64,000 bases of DNA. Source: Diphasiastrum complanatum (Eukaryota > Streptophyta > Lycopodiopsida > Lycopodiales > Lycopodiaceae). The stretch spans positions 79,568,838-79,632,837 of the forward strand of contig CM055092.1 in assembly GCA_029204225.1 (NCBI GenBank), read 5' to 3'. The position numbers and the translations under genes were made by a program. This document shows, in pieces, positions 44,701 to 56,460 of this stretch. The notes beneath the pieces are model-generated. The model was given only the letters and a program-made list of their open reading frames with translations. It was not told the origin of the DNA and made no database searches. Every line of letters starts with the position of its first letter. The first letter of the stretch is position 1.

Positions 44701-46066
44701 TAGGAAGAACGTGAACGGAGAAGAGAGCAAGAATATTGCAAAACAGCTCTCCCGCTCTAATCAGCTGCTAAATGCAGAACAGTTTGATAGACTGCTTATG
44801 CCAAATGTAATCACAACTTTACGTGTTCTAATTGCCCAACAGGATCTTAAAAATTAACTCATACTCTCAAAACAAGAGTACAGTCCACCGAAGAGATTAG
44901 AGATGGTTTGTGTGGGGTACTACTGAAATTAGATTCAATGTGAGGTATAGTTCTGAAATAATGGAAGAGCAGTATGATATCGCGAGTTCCTCAGGCGTCA
45001 AAGACAGCCATCGTCTGATCAGAAACTGAGGAGTCATAGACGTCCGGGTTCAGATCAGAGTGAGTAAACAAGCACGATCAAACAGCGATGAAAGTGCATT
45101 CAATCACAACAAGCATTCATCTACGTTGTACGCAGATAAAATGAGCTGCTGCTATATTACACTGAAGCACAATACAAATAGTAATTACAGCCAAATTGAC
45201 AGCCTAATTGGGAGGCCCAAATAATGCGTCTCATGGACGGAGCGACCAACAATCTGTGCTTGGATGATCTATTTGTAGATTCCATCCGTGTATTAATTAC
45301 ATTGAATGCTTGTCACCTAATTAGGAAAGTCGTTGTACTTGGAAGTATATGGCTTTTGTGACAGCTATACATTGTATATATGGTCAATAAATTTGACGTG
45401 GACGAGGATGTCAGAACGTTCCTCGTTTATTTCAGACGACCTTCGAGATTTTTCTCTCTCTTCACATTTTTTGCAAGAAGCCGAAGGTGCCCTTAGTAAG
45501 GCAAAGATGTCTTGAGAACATTTTAACTTATGAAAGTAAATAACCTTTGGGAATTTTCTCTCTCTTCGCATTTTTGGAGAAAATGCAAAAAGGCGAACGT
45601 GTTGAAAAACAGTTAGACTTTTGATTTGCACAAGTTAAACTTTTGAACTATGTAAGAGTTGCATTTCGGGGAAGTGCAAAAAAGCCCAAGCTGTGAAAAC
45701 ATAGTGCATTTCTACAGACTGACGAAAAAGTAATGTATTTTTGCAGACTTGTTCTATAATTTCGTGGAAGCTGTTGAAGATGGCCAAGTCTTCAATGACT
45801 TCAAGTTATTGAGCTTAACATCTGAACTTGACAGTATGATAGGGTTGGTTACCCTTTGCTGTAGATCAGCCGGAAGCCCGTTGTAGACGTTCTTCAAATA
45901 AATTGGTTGTCTAAGTTTGTGATCCTGCCGGTATCAGATGAGCAGACGTAGAACCAAAGTTGGTTTCACTTGACCCTAGATCAATGATCAATAAACATGC
46001 AGGAAGAATCATGAAATAGAAATTAGTCATTCACCAAGGAGGCAATTGTGGGCTTAATTTCCAACA
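44701..46066 (-). mobile_element. Region containing the 3' LTR of the third copia element
   Basis: In minus sense an LTR starts TGTTGGAAATTAAGCCC at 46066, straight after a purine tract (CTTAAGAGGGAC, 46078-46067). Its other end was not found; the stretch 44701-45300 has no recognisable content of its own. Confidence 0.5.
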
Positions 46067-46079
46067 GTCCCTCTTAAGG

Positions 46080-47560
46080 TCACAGTTGGTGTACTCTTGT
46101 TATCTTCATCAGATTCAGCATGTTAAAGAGCTTCTGATGCTTGATTATGGGAAGCACTTTGGTGAAGAAGTCTGCGACCATTTCTATTGTGGAGCAGTAT
46201 TGAAGGATCACTTGCCCTGAGAAAACCTTCACCCCCATGAAATGATACTGGATTTCTATGTGCTTGGATTTGCCATGAAATCTGGGATTCAATGACAGTG
46301 AAATACAGCTCATATTGTCACATAGAATGGTGATAGCATTAAATTGAGTGTGATGTAAGTCGTGAAGTAATAACCTGATCCATACAGTTTCTTTTGAAGC
46401 TTGGCATGTTGTGATGTACTCTACCTTTGTTGAAGAAAGCGCAACTGATTTCTGCTTCCTTGAGTTCCACGAAATTGGTCCCCCTGCCAAATAGAAATAG
46501 AACTCGGAGGTAGATTTTCTAGTAGAGGTTGTTCCTCCCCAATCTGAGTCGGAGTAGCCTCGCAGGACGAGTGGATCGATAGCATTTCCGTCGTAACATA
46601 AGATGTGATCTAAACTTCCCTGAATATACATCATCACTCTCTTTAACTTTTTCCAATGAGAGATCTTGGGATTACACATGAATTGACTTAACGTGCTAAC
46701 AGTGTATGCTAAATCTGGTCTAGTACACAACATTGCATACATTAGAGATCCGATTAGTGAATGATAAGGGTACTTTGCTAAGTCGAATACTTCACTATCA
46801 GTCTCAACACAAGAAGGTTTAGTCAATACAATACTTGGATCCATTGGAGTATCAATTGGTTTGCAATCAGACATATGAAATTTTTCTAAAATGCCCTTTG
46901 AATATGCATGTTGGCTAAGATAGATCTTCTTCTGAAGTCTTTCTAGTAATGTGAATTCCTAGCAGAGAATGGACAGCTCCCAAATCAGTCATGTCAAATT
47001 CCTTTGACAGATCACTCTTAGTAGTGTGCAAAAGAAAAGTGTCGTTAGATAAAATAAATGCATCATCTACGTAAAGAGTTATGTGAACTGAATTGGTGCC
47101 TATATGCTTTGAAAAATATTACAGTCAACTGAGTTATTTGCAAATCCCAATTGAATGAGATAAGAGTTGATTCTATCGAATTAGGCTCTTGCGGCCTGTT
47201 TCAGATCGTAGATTGCTTTGTGCAGCATGCACACTTTGTGCTCTTGGCCTTTGACTTCGAATCCTTCTGGTTGGAAGGTATACATCTCCTCTTCGATGTT
47301 GTCATTTAGAAATGTTGTCTTGACATCCATTTGGTGCATTTCGAGGTCTTTCGCGGTTGCTAATGCAATCAAAGTCCTGATTGACTGCATCTTGATGACA
47401 AGACTAAAAATATCTTAATAATCCACTTCTTGGACTTGAGTGAATCCTTTAGCCACCAACCGTGCTTTCCATTTTGTAATGGAACCATCAGAGTTGATCT
47501 TCTTCTTGCAGATCCACTTGTTGTCGATAACTCTCTTGTGAGTGGGGAAGTCGACATGTC
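46080..47560 (-). pseudogene. Ty1/copia reverse transcriptase and RNase H (third element)
   Basis: Minus strand. Open from 46874 to 46080: CKPIDTPMDPSI, YHSLIGSLMYAMLCTRPDLAY, RGYSDSDWGG (RNase H), SRKQKSVALSSTKVEYI, HIEIQYHFMGVKV and MVADFFTKVLP. Upstream fragments: ITKWKARLVAKGFTQ-like (47480-47410), TLIALATAKDLEMHQMDVKTTFLN (47380-47310) and KVCMLHKAIYDLKQAARA (47230-47181). The segment 47180-46875, where the YVDD active site should be, is frame-shifted. The RNase H part is the longest clean copia frame in the window. Confidence 0.92.
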
Positions 47561-47599
47561 TGATTCGTCAAAAGTGAGTTAAACTCGCTTTTCATAGCT

Positions 47600-48130
47600 T
47601 CTTGCCACTTCACAGCATATGCGATGATGTTTTTTCTTGAATTTATCCATAACTGCTCGAACTGACTTGGTCTGGTCTGATGAAAAAAATTGTCGGCTAC
47701 TCGGCTTCTGTAGTTGTGGATGCAGGTTCCGTAGAAGGAACATCAACGTTATAATTTATGCTACGTAAAATAGGATGAAATGACAGCATTGTTTATCGAT
47801 GATTGCTTGAAATCACAGGATAGCCTATGAAAATACATTTATTTGTCCTATGATTCAGCTTCTTCTTGATGTCATGATTGGCTCTTTTGCAATATCTGCA
47901 GAAAAGCTTTTTGAGTGATCCACCATGCTCAGTTTGAGTGTGAGGCTTCTACTGTTGCTGCTGCACTTGATTCTTGCCCTTGGAATAGTCTTTCTTCTTG
48001 GTGTATAGAGCCATGGATTTGTCTTTGATGGACAAGCTGCTAGTTTTTCTTCGCATTTTTTTTTGAAGAGGATGACCAATCACCTTTTAAAGAGTGAGGT
48101 CCGGTTGTGTGGAGATCATTACCACAAAGT
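47600..48130 (-). pseudogene. Copia Gag zinc-knuckle fused by deletion to pol
   Basis: Minus strand reads LFCRYCKRANHDIKKKLNH (a copia Gag zinc knuckle with the last Cys changed) at about 47915-47860, immediately followed by NKCIFIGYPVIS at about 47845-47810, a piece of the integrase C-terminal region. Protease and nearly all of integrase are therefore missing: an internal deletion of roughly 2 kb compared with complete elements. Confidence 0.65.
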
Positions 48131-48373
48131 GCTCATAGGACTTTGGAAGAGAAGAAAGTAAGGTCATGACGACATCATCATCTTGAATAGAACATCCTAC
48201 GACTGATAACTAATAACTGGGACTTGAAGCTGTTGATGTGAGAAGTGATGGCAATAGAATCAGACATGCTAAGAGTAAAGAACTTCCTTCAAAGATGTAA
48301 TCTTGTAGTTACATCACCCTAACACCAAAAAACAAAAAACTATGCCATTTGGACACCACCACATTATTCATCT

Positions 48374-49350
48374 TTGACTAATATCTTTGACAAAAGAAAC
48401 AACAGCCACGTTACCAAAGAGTCTAAGAGGCCTACTTGCCCAATCCTAAGGTACTCTAGATTTGCTATGGATTGTTCTTACGATCTGAATTTCACAGAGG
48501 ACTATCCACCAGAGATGGTCTCTCCATCTACCAAACAGACTCGATTCAATAGATATTCTAGGATGAAATCCCAAGTCCAAGAGCCATCAACCAACCCATT
48601 TGACAGATGGGAACCCATGCATTTTGAAGCTCCATACGATCGTCCACACTTTCATGCTGCAAAATCTTCACATGAACGAGCTCACTTAAACGGAGCTTTT
48701 GCAAATAATGTTTCGCGTACTAAAAAATGTACTCCCAAGTTAGATTTACCTAAGTACGACGGCAACACTGACCCTTAAAGATTTCTTCAAGTCTTTGAGA
48801 ATGCATGCGATGTCTATGGCGAGACATCACCAGAAGCCACGGTTCAGCTCTTCTCGATGACCATGATCGATCGAGCACGAGAATGGTTTTTTAACCTTGA
48901 TCGTGATGATAAACGAGACTGGCCACTCTTGAAGAAAGCCTTCATCAAATGTTTTAAGCCATTTCGTTTGATTGAAAGTCCTTTCGTCAAGCTGAGTAAC
49001 ATCAAAATGACAAAAGATGAGAAAGTACGTGACTACGTAGAACGATTTAAAAGATTAAAAAGTTAGGTACAGGAACAACCAACTGAATCTATGCTCATCA
49101 TTTGGTTTCTCGTTGGACTCCCACGATGGATACGACGTGAACTTTGCTCCAATGATAAATACGCATCATTGAAACAAGCCATGTCTGACGCCATTTGAGA
49201 AGAAGATGAGGGATCAGATGTCGATGAGCCACGTGAATGGAGAGCACATCGTGTTGTCCAAGAAGCTCGACCAAATGAAAAAATATGAGAATAGTTATGA
49301 AAAATAAAAATGGAGTTGCTTAACCAACAACAGATGGAGAAACTCACAAA
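48374..49350 (+). pseudogene. Ty3/gypsy Gag, capsid part (plus-strand element)
   Basis: TPKLDLPKYDGNTDP (48730-48775), then RFLQVFENACDVYGE, FSMTMIDRAREWFFNLDRDD, WPLLKKAFIKCFKPFR and KMTKDEKVRDYVERFKRLK, the retrotransposon Gag capsid pattern. Stops at 48776 and 49064 and in the following segment. The same family as the minus-strand element at 60.5-64 kb. No 5' LTR or primer-binding site was found upstream; the element seems truncated near 48310. Confidence 0.85.
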
Positions 49351-49359
49351 AGAGTTTCA

Positions 49360-50491
49360 AAATACTCTGAAATCTATCCAGAGCTCGATGTCGGGTCAGT
49401 TACCCACTAGCCAAATCCATCATAGACGAGAGAATACATGGTGCCCTCATTGTCGAGGTGCACACACTTGCAATGAGTGCCCATCATACCAACCGGTCTC
49501 ATACTTCCTTGATCAAATGTGACATCTGTGACTTTATGGGTCATACCTCACTCTATTGCTATATAACCCGAGGAACCAACCTCACAACCAGTCAGGGGGA
49601 CATTATCAACCTCCTCGACAACAGTTTGTTTTACAAAACCAACACCAGCACTACCCACCATGAAACAACCAAGTTCATATACAAGAGTTGCCTAGACAGT
49701 CTAGACATGAACCTCAACAACAGTTGGCACTCTTAGGTCCACCTCCAAGGGGACAATCTGATCTAGGAGCACAAAAACATAGACACCCTCAAGAATCCGC
49801 ACAAACACATCTTGTAGATAAATCCTACGATCACTCATATAATCATGACACAACACTCCCATCTGCTAGTTCTCAACCATATCAAACCAACAACTCATGC
49901 TCGTGCAAACGGGATGAGTATTTCACACCACCAGAAAATCCAGCACAGCTAGCCATCGAAGATGGTTATGCTATTGCCACAGGAACAATGAGCAACCACT
50001 ATTTTATCTTTGGTGAAACTGGACACTTCATGGTTGATAGTAAAGTTAAGAACCAATACCATGAGGAGTGTCCAGACTGTGTTCGTAAACACAGTTTCAA
50101 AGACTATCCTAAACAACCTAACAGGATCCTTCCAGCACATCATATATCATCCGAACCTGTTAGAGTTCTCACTATAGCACAATGCCAACACCAAGAACAA
50201 CAACAATACATTGCCAAATCAGTTGACCATCACGGAAGCCACTTGACAACTTCCACATTACCCAAAGACTACCAAAACCCAAAAGTGGAAGAAAGGCAGT
50301 ACAATGAATTTAGAGATGAGTTTTTGCAAGAGAAAGCAAATACGGAAAATCTGTTATCCGTTCAAATCCTCGAAAAAGATCAATCCCTACAGGGACTTGA
50401 AGTATTTTCTAACCTCTTGCAAGCTCAACTCACCATGCCATTCCCGAGCGCGATAAAATCTTTCATCAGTTCAGTGCTATATCCATCGTAG
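49360..50491 (+). pseudogene. Gag zinc-knuckle array (plus-strand gypsy)
   Basis: Four zinc-knuckle positions: CPHCRGAHTCNEC (49442-49480, CX2CX3HX4C); CDICDFMGHTSLYC (49518-49559, CX2CX4HX4C); YFIFGETGHFMVDS (50000-50041, a degraded CX2CX4HX4C in which all three Cys codons have changed by one or two bases); and CPDCVRKHSFKDY (50069-50107, CX2CX3HX4C with the last Cys now Tyr). Between knuckles 2 and 3 lies a Gln/Pro-rich stretch, and a frame change falls near 49520-49690. Most Ty3/gypsy Gag proteins carry one or two knuckles. Confidence 0.72.
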
Positions 50492-50561
50492 TTTTTCAGT
50501 TGCCTACTATTCCTAATGACCAGCAGAAACTAGAAGAGATTCCTGAATTCCTCAAATTCCA

Positions 50562-51790
50562 ATGAATCTGCTGAATATAGGTGTTGCTAAGGGGACTAAC
50601 ATCACCTTGCCATTGTCCTATAAAGACTATCTCGCAGTATCCGCTATCCTTGATATAATGGCTTTGTCGTTGGCAAAGTCATGGGGCTTCCATACCCTCG
50701 ATCAACCATGCCACAAACTTCACATGGCTGATCAGCAAGTTACGGACCCAACCGGTCATTTATCGAATATCAATGTTCGCATTGCAGGTGTCAAATTTGT
50801 AATCAATTGTGTCATCTTAGACTTACCAGAAGGTGCAAATACTTATAAACTCCTTCTTGGTACACCCTGGCTCCAGATGGCAGGCGTTGTCCAAGATTGG
50901 AAGCATAGCAAAATCACCTTTGGCAATCACAACAAATGAGTCACTGTTGACTCAACTAGCCATGTCAAGCCTGCTAAAGTTTATGATGACTGGTCATCAA
51001 CAACTTATGACGAATCAGATAGTGTTCCGATCCAACCAAAAAAAAGGCCACTATACGAGATCCACGGACATAATAAATTGGGGTCAAGCACTAGCCACTG
51101 TGGACTGTGTTGATTCCAACTGATGTCGTATCGAAACCGCTGCAGAGGATGTGGATATTCTACCGTCTTCTACAGACATTGATACACCCATCATTCCACT
51201 TATGATGATTGACCTGATTCCTATAGCTTGGTGCCCAGGAGAACCTAGCATCTCTACCGCCCATGTTTTGAAAGAAGGCATTCTTTCCATGGATGATGTT
51301 GAAATGATAGATGAACATGTACTCCTTTATCTAGATGCCCAACGTTATCAGCCAAAATCAATTCCTCAGAAAATGAAGTCACCAGGGCCGTTGGCTCATG
51401 TCCAACTGACATCCAAAGTAATATATAGGCCCAAGCCCAAGGTATACACATGGGACGTGTATCCAGACGAAGTCTCGGATACAATCGATGACGACATGAT
51501 ATGTGAGGCAACAACACCGTCCCCACAACAATAAAAAAAATCTCGGTTACAAAAAACTACATTTATTGATACAAAATTATCCGAGTGTCAGAAACATATG
51601 CGTGAGAAGCTTAAGCAACCGATTAGGCCCTTGTTTAGAGAGACAAAAACCAAACCATCAGACCAAGCTTCCACGTTTGGTAGTGACTCAACTCAGATGA
51701 TTTCCAAAGTTCCAGAAAATTTTGTGGAACCACCTTTTGATCTTCCACAAAAAATTAAAGATTTCACACTGGATGACGTCATTATCCAGT
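50562..51790 (+). pseudogene. Ty3/gypsy protease and linker (plus-strand element)
   Basis: 50562-50939 reads LAKSWGFHTLD, VRIAGVKFVINCVILDLPEG and YKLLLGTPWLQMAGVV, the body and C-terminal (LLG.PWL) part of an aspartic protease; the catalytic D-S/T-G triad region is degraded (AILDIMALSL). A linker to RT follows, with DFTLDDVIIQLPQPH (51760-51806), which closely matches YYTLDDVVIVLPEAH in the minus-strand relative. Confidence 0.8.
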
Positions 51791-51799
51791 TACCACAGC

Positions 51800-53480
51800 C
51801 ACACTAGGAACCTACACCAAGTTCCAATTCCTTTGAAGGACCCACTAAAACAATTTTGTTCAACCTTAAAGATCTTGATGAGGAGATGGATCGAATAGTT
51901 CATATTTGTGCACACCTTTCGTCAACACAACTTTCTGATCTGGAAACTTTACTTCGCAAATACAGGGATGTATTTGCATGGAACTATACATAAATGAAAG
52001 GGATCTCGTCTGAAGTAGCAGTTCATACGATTCCTTTAGAAGACAATGCTAAGCCTGTTAGGGCTAAACCTTACAAATGTAACCATGTCTATCGCAAGAG
52101 AATCGATAAAGATATTAAAAAATTGCTGGATGTTGGCTTCATTTATGAAGTCCAACATACTGATTGGGTATCACCCATTGTGGTTGTACCCAAGAAGAAC
52201 AACAAACTTCGTATCTGTGTCGATCTAAAAAATCTTAATCGGTTATGAACGAAGACCATTTTCCCTTGTCTTTAATGACCCAAATCTTAAAGAAAATGGC
52301 AGGAGCTAAAGCTTTCAGCTTCTTGGATGGATTCAGCGGTTATTTCCTTGTTCAAATAGCCCCTAAAGATAAACATAAAACGGCCTTTGCAACAGAAAAT
52401 GGGGTTTATGCTTATAATATCATGCCTTTTGGCTTATGCAATGCCCCTTCAACATTTTAGAGAGTCATGCAATTGGCCTTCTAAGACCTGTTACATCGGA
52501 TTGTCGAGATTTATCTCGATGATCTGGGTGTGCATTCCTCAACATCTACGCACCTTGGCGCACCGGAGGAAATCTTCATTCATTGTCGTAGATTTGGAAT
52601 TTCACTAAACCCTGGTAAGTGTCAAATTTGGGTCACCCATGGGTTAGTACTCGGACATATAATTTCAAAGGACAGTATTTCTACCAACCCTTCAAAAATC
52701 AAGGTAATAGTTGAAATGCCCTTACTTGCAACAGTGAAAGAAGTTTACGTCTTCCTCAATCACACAAATTGTTATCGCTCTTTATAATCGATTATGCCGA
52801 CAAGGCATGCCTCATTTATTTAGTTGTGGTAGATCCTCGATGGACCGAAGAACGCATTAAAGCCTTTGAGGAGTTAAAAACAGTCCTTACCACGGCACCC
52901 ATACTCTATTCGCCAGACTACACAAAAGAGTTCCATGTGCATACTGACGCCAGTAAGTATGCCATTGGAGGTCTTCTTGCACAACCAGACGAGTATGACA
53001 AAGATTTTCCAATACGTTTCTTAAGCAGGCAACTGGTGTCTGCTGAAGTAAACTATACAACAACCGAGTGAGAAGCATTGGCAATGGTCTATGTTATTCA
53101 ACAACTAAGACATTATTTACTAGGCCAAAACTTTTGATTTCTACACCGACCATCAAGCCATGTTATATATTGTTAATAAATCCTGTAAACCGGGATGTAT
53201 AGCTTGATGGCTCTTGATATTAGAGGAAATTTCCGTGTAGTCGTTCGGAAAGGAACCCAACATTTCATGGCGGATCACCTTTCCCGGCTCTCTAATGTTG
53301 AAAAAGCAACTGCACCAGTCAACGATGATCTTCCTGATGCATGTCTTTTTCAAATTGATGCTACACCCTTATTGGCTGAGGAGATCACTCAGTTTTTAAC
53401 AACAAACAAACTCAAAGAAGGCCTGAATACGATTGCAAAACGGAAATTTTTACTTAAAGTAGCGCCCTTGCAGCTAATAG
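51800..53480 (+). pseudogene. Ty3/gypsy reverse transcriptase and RNase H (plus-strand element)
   Basis: CAHLSSTQLSDLETLLRKY and DVFAWNY, then IPLEDNAKPVRAKPYKCN, GFIYEVQHTDWVSPIVVVPK, LRICVDLKNLN, AFSFLDGFSGYFLV, KTAFATENGVYAY and MPFGLCNAPSTF. The active site reads IYLDDLGVHS at 52510-52540. RNase H (52840-53290) has FHVHTDASKYAIGGLLAQ and HFMADHLSRL. Stops and frameshifts at about 51992, 52246, 52458 and 53069. Confidence 0.9.
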
Positions 53481-53499
53481 CATGACAACTTTACAAAAG

Positions 53500-54640
53500 G
53501 GACGTTGACGGTATTACCCGATGATGTGCTTATGAATATGAGATACGACCTATCATATCTCAGGCTCATGAGGGCATTGGCGGCGGTCACTTCTCTACTG
53601 AAGCGACAGCTAAGATTATCCTTCGAGTAGGCTTGTGGTGGCCATCATTATTTAAAGACACATTTGTTGTCTAGTAAAACATGTAATGTCTGTCAACGAG
53701 CCAAGAAAAGTACAAAAGCAGACTTCACACCTTTAACTCCCATTATAGAAGGTGAAGCCTTTCATAAATAGGAAATTTACTTTGTTGGACCAATCAGCCC
53801 AGCAGCGAAACACATCCAAGCCCGTTATATCGTAATAGCCACAGATTACGCCACTAAATGGGTTGAGGCTCGGGCAACAAAGGATGCCAACGCAAAATTT
53901 GTAGCGTGTTTTCTTTATGAAAACATTATTACACGTTTTGGCTATCCTATTGAGCTAGTTAGTGATCGCGACACACACTTTTTAAATGTTGTCATTGATA
54001 ATTTATTGCACCATTACCTTGTAGTTCACCAAAAGAGTACACCATACTATCCTAGATGTAATGGCCAAGCCGAATCAACTAACAAGATGATATGTAAAAT
54101 ATTGACAAAGATAGTTGAAACCAGTCGCTCTGATTGGGAAACGAAACTCTTCTCAGCTATCTGGGCTTGCCACACCACCCCGAATAAAGCCACGGGGTGG
54201 GTTACCCCATTCCATCTCGAGTATGGTCAAGAGGCAGTAATGTCAGTCGAGTTCTTAGTACCTTATCTAAGAGTCATGGAAGCCTTCTCTACACATCTCT
54301 GTGAGAAAGCTACAATTGAGCAACAAGTCAAGACCAAGCTCTTTATGTTACCATAGTTATGCGAGACAAGACTCATATCTTACCACGCACAACTAGTTAA
54401 CAGAAGACGTCAAAAGGCCTGGCATGACCGTCACTTATGCAACAAGGATTTACACTTAGGTGACTAGGTGCTTCTTTATACATCAAAGAAGCACCCCAGA
54501 AAATTATAATTCCAAAGTGAGGGACCATATGTTATCAATAAAATCTTTCCTAATGGTGTAGTCCAGCTACAAACACTTGATGAAATACTCCTAGACATTG
54601 TCGTCAACGGTGGTCGTCTACGACGGTATTACGAGGAGTA
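53500..54640 (+). pseudogene. Ty3/gypsy integrase (plus-strand element)
   Basis: AHEGIGGGHFSTEATAKIIL (zinc region), YIVIATDYATKWVEARATKD (first Asp), ELVSDRDTHFLN (second Asp) and KSTPYYPRCNGQAESTNKMI (Glu), then DWETKLFSAIWACHTT, VTPFHLEYGQEAVMSVEF and the terminal VVNGGRLRRYYEE at about 54640. No chromodomain. Such ends are usual in non-chromovirus (Tat/Athila-like) plant elements. Stops near 53675, 53770 and 54357. Confidence 0.9.
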
Positions 54641-54649
54641 GTTTTTTGT

Positions 54650-55050
54650 TGACCCAATTTAACACTAATTTCCTGATACATATTTTACATTTTTTATTTT
54701 CTTTTTTTCCTTGCTTTGTTATTGTCTTTTTGTACACCTATTTTTGTATCCTATTCTTGTTTTATTATTCATGCCTGTACTTATTTACTTTATGTGCATC
54801 TTTTTTTTCTATAAATACCCATTTGTCATTAATATTCTAGGTCAACAAATGATAGACTACATCATAAGGACAAGATTCGTCACACTCTAGGCCCTTCTCA
54901 TTTATATCTGTATGATATCTCAATATTTCCAATTAAGCATACATCCAATCACTGAGATACTTCTTTTCCATAAGAACTTCTAATTTGAGCCACAATCAAA
55001 TATTCCCTCCTGGAGTTCTTCACTTGCATCACACAGCTCCATTCCTCCAT
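54650..55050 (+). other. T-rich region after pol
   Basis: Pyrimidine-rich sequence with no convincing frame, between the end of pol and the minisatellite. Probably untranslated retroelement sequence. Confidence 0.45.
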
Positions 55051-55054
55051 ACAG

Positions 55055-55610
55055 GACTTCTATCAGATCTCTACCAATGGGTTTCTGTCAGATCTCGACC
55101 GACGGGTTTCTGTCAAATCTCAACCGACGAGTTTCTATCAGATCTCAACCGACGAGTTTCTATCAGATCTCAACCGACGGCTTTATGTCAGATCTCGACC
55201 GACGGCTTTATATCAAATCTCTACCGAAGTGATAAGATCACATGAAGTGATAAGATCTCAACTGAAGCACTTCACTTAGATCTCGACCAGAGCACTCCAG
55301 TCAAATCTCAACCGAAGGCCACGACTTAAATCTCCACTAGAGGTTTTCACATCAAATCTCAGCCGGAGGCCACAATTCAAATCTCAACCGGAGGTTTTCA
55401 CTTCAAATCTCAACCGGAGGTTTTCACGCCAAATCTCAACCGGAGGCCACGACTCAAATCACAACCAGAGGTTTTCACGTCAAATCTCAACCCGAGGCCA
55501 CGACTCAAATCTCAACCGGAGCATTCCACTCAAATCTCAACCAGAGGTTTCAATTCAAAACTCAACGGAGTCGTCACGTCACATCTCGACCGAAGCCAGA
55601 TGACGACGTC
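55055..55610 (+). repeat. 25-26-bp minisatellite, block 1
   Basis: About 20 units. The first six (55055-55226) are 25 bp with the core TTTCTGTCAGATCTCGACCGAC; later ones are about 26 bp with the core AAATCTCAACCGGAGGTTTTCAC. All share ATCTC(A/G)ACCG. Lies 3' of a gypsy pol gene. Confidence 0.9.
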
Positions 55611-56149
55611 CATAAATACCTTGACAATGATGCCATTCGCACCTTAGCAAAGTGCAAAATCTAGAGTTTCTTGCGACTATCTGCTGGCAACCTTCATGTT
55701 CACGTGCTTGATTCTGGCACTATCTTGTTACATGAATATGTCTTTGCTTACACTCCACCTCCACTGAGTATCCACCATCATGGTTTGATCACCATTCAGA
55801 GCGCCATCGCCAATCTTTCAAAATCTAACATCGCTTGTAGATGACACATCAATTTAAAACTTTCTGCACATCTGAGGGGTAGTGTCACGCGAGCATACAT
55901 CATGCTCCCGTTACACTATTGAGAACAACATCATCAACATCAAACACTCCATTTTTTTTCAGTTCCTTCACCACCTCCACAACTCCATTTTCACAGTTAC
56001 CCACCTTCCCAACATCTTCGTCCGTGACCCGCCATCTAAACATCTTCTTCTTTCAGACATTATACTTTACATTTTTGCTTTCCCAACCTCATTCCATCAC
56101 TTTCCTTTCTTACAGGACCATCCTTCGCTTTGCACACATCTTTCACTTC
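55611..56149 (+). other. Spacer between minisatellite blocks
   Basis: No recognisable gene. Contains GAGGGGTAG followed by TGTCACGCGAGC at 55882, which could be a polypurine tract and LTR start, but no second LTR copy was found to test this. A pyrimidine-rich stretch follows. Confidence 0.4.
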
Positions 56150-56420
56150 CATTTCAATCGATGCCTTCACCTGCCTTCTCAACCGATGCCATCAGTCTCT
56201 TCTCAACCAACGCCTTCATGTCACTACTCAACCGAAGCCATCAGTTACATATCAGCCAAAGCCAATTAGTTCCATCTCAACCAAAGCCATCAGTTACATC
56301 TTGACCGAAGCCATCCGTTCCATCTCGACCGAAGCCATCCAGTCCCATCTCGACTGAAGCCATCAGTCACATCTCGACCGAGCCGAAGCCACACTTCTCC
56401 TTGTCTCAAATCTCAACCGA
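56150..56420 (+). repeat. 25-bp minisatellite, block 2
   Basis: About nine units with the core CATCTCGACCGAAGCCATCAGT, sharing ATCTC(A/G)ACCG with block 1. Located just upstream of the ATG at 56461. Confidence 0.88.
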
Positions 56421-56460
56421 CACATTTTTTCCGGCACACTATTTTTTCCAATTTTTCACG

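Noticed and set aside
55055-56420. CRISPR-like array in the 25-bp repeats
   Set aside because: Repeats follow each other directly and vary like a minisatellite; there are no spacers or cas genes.
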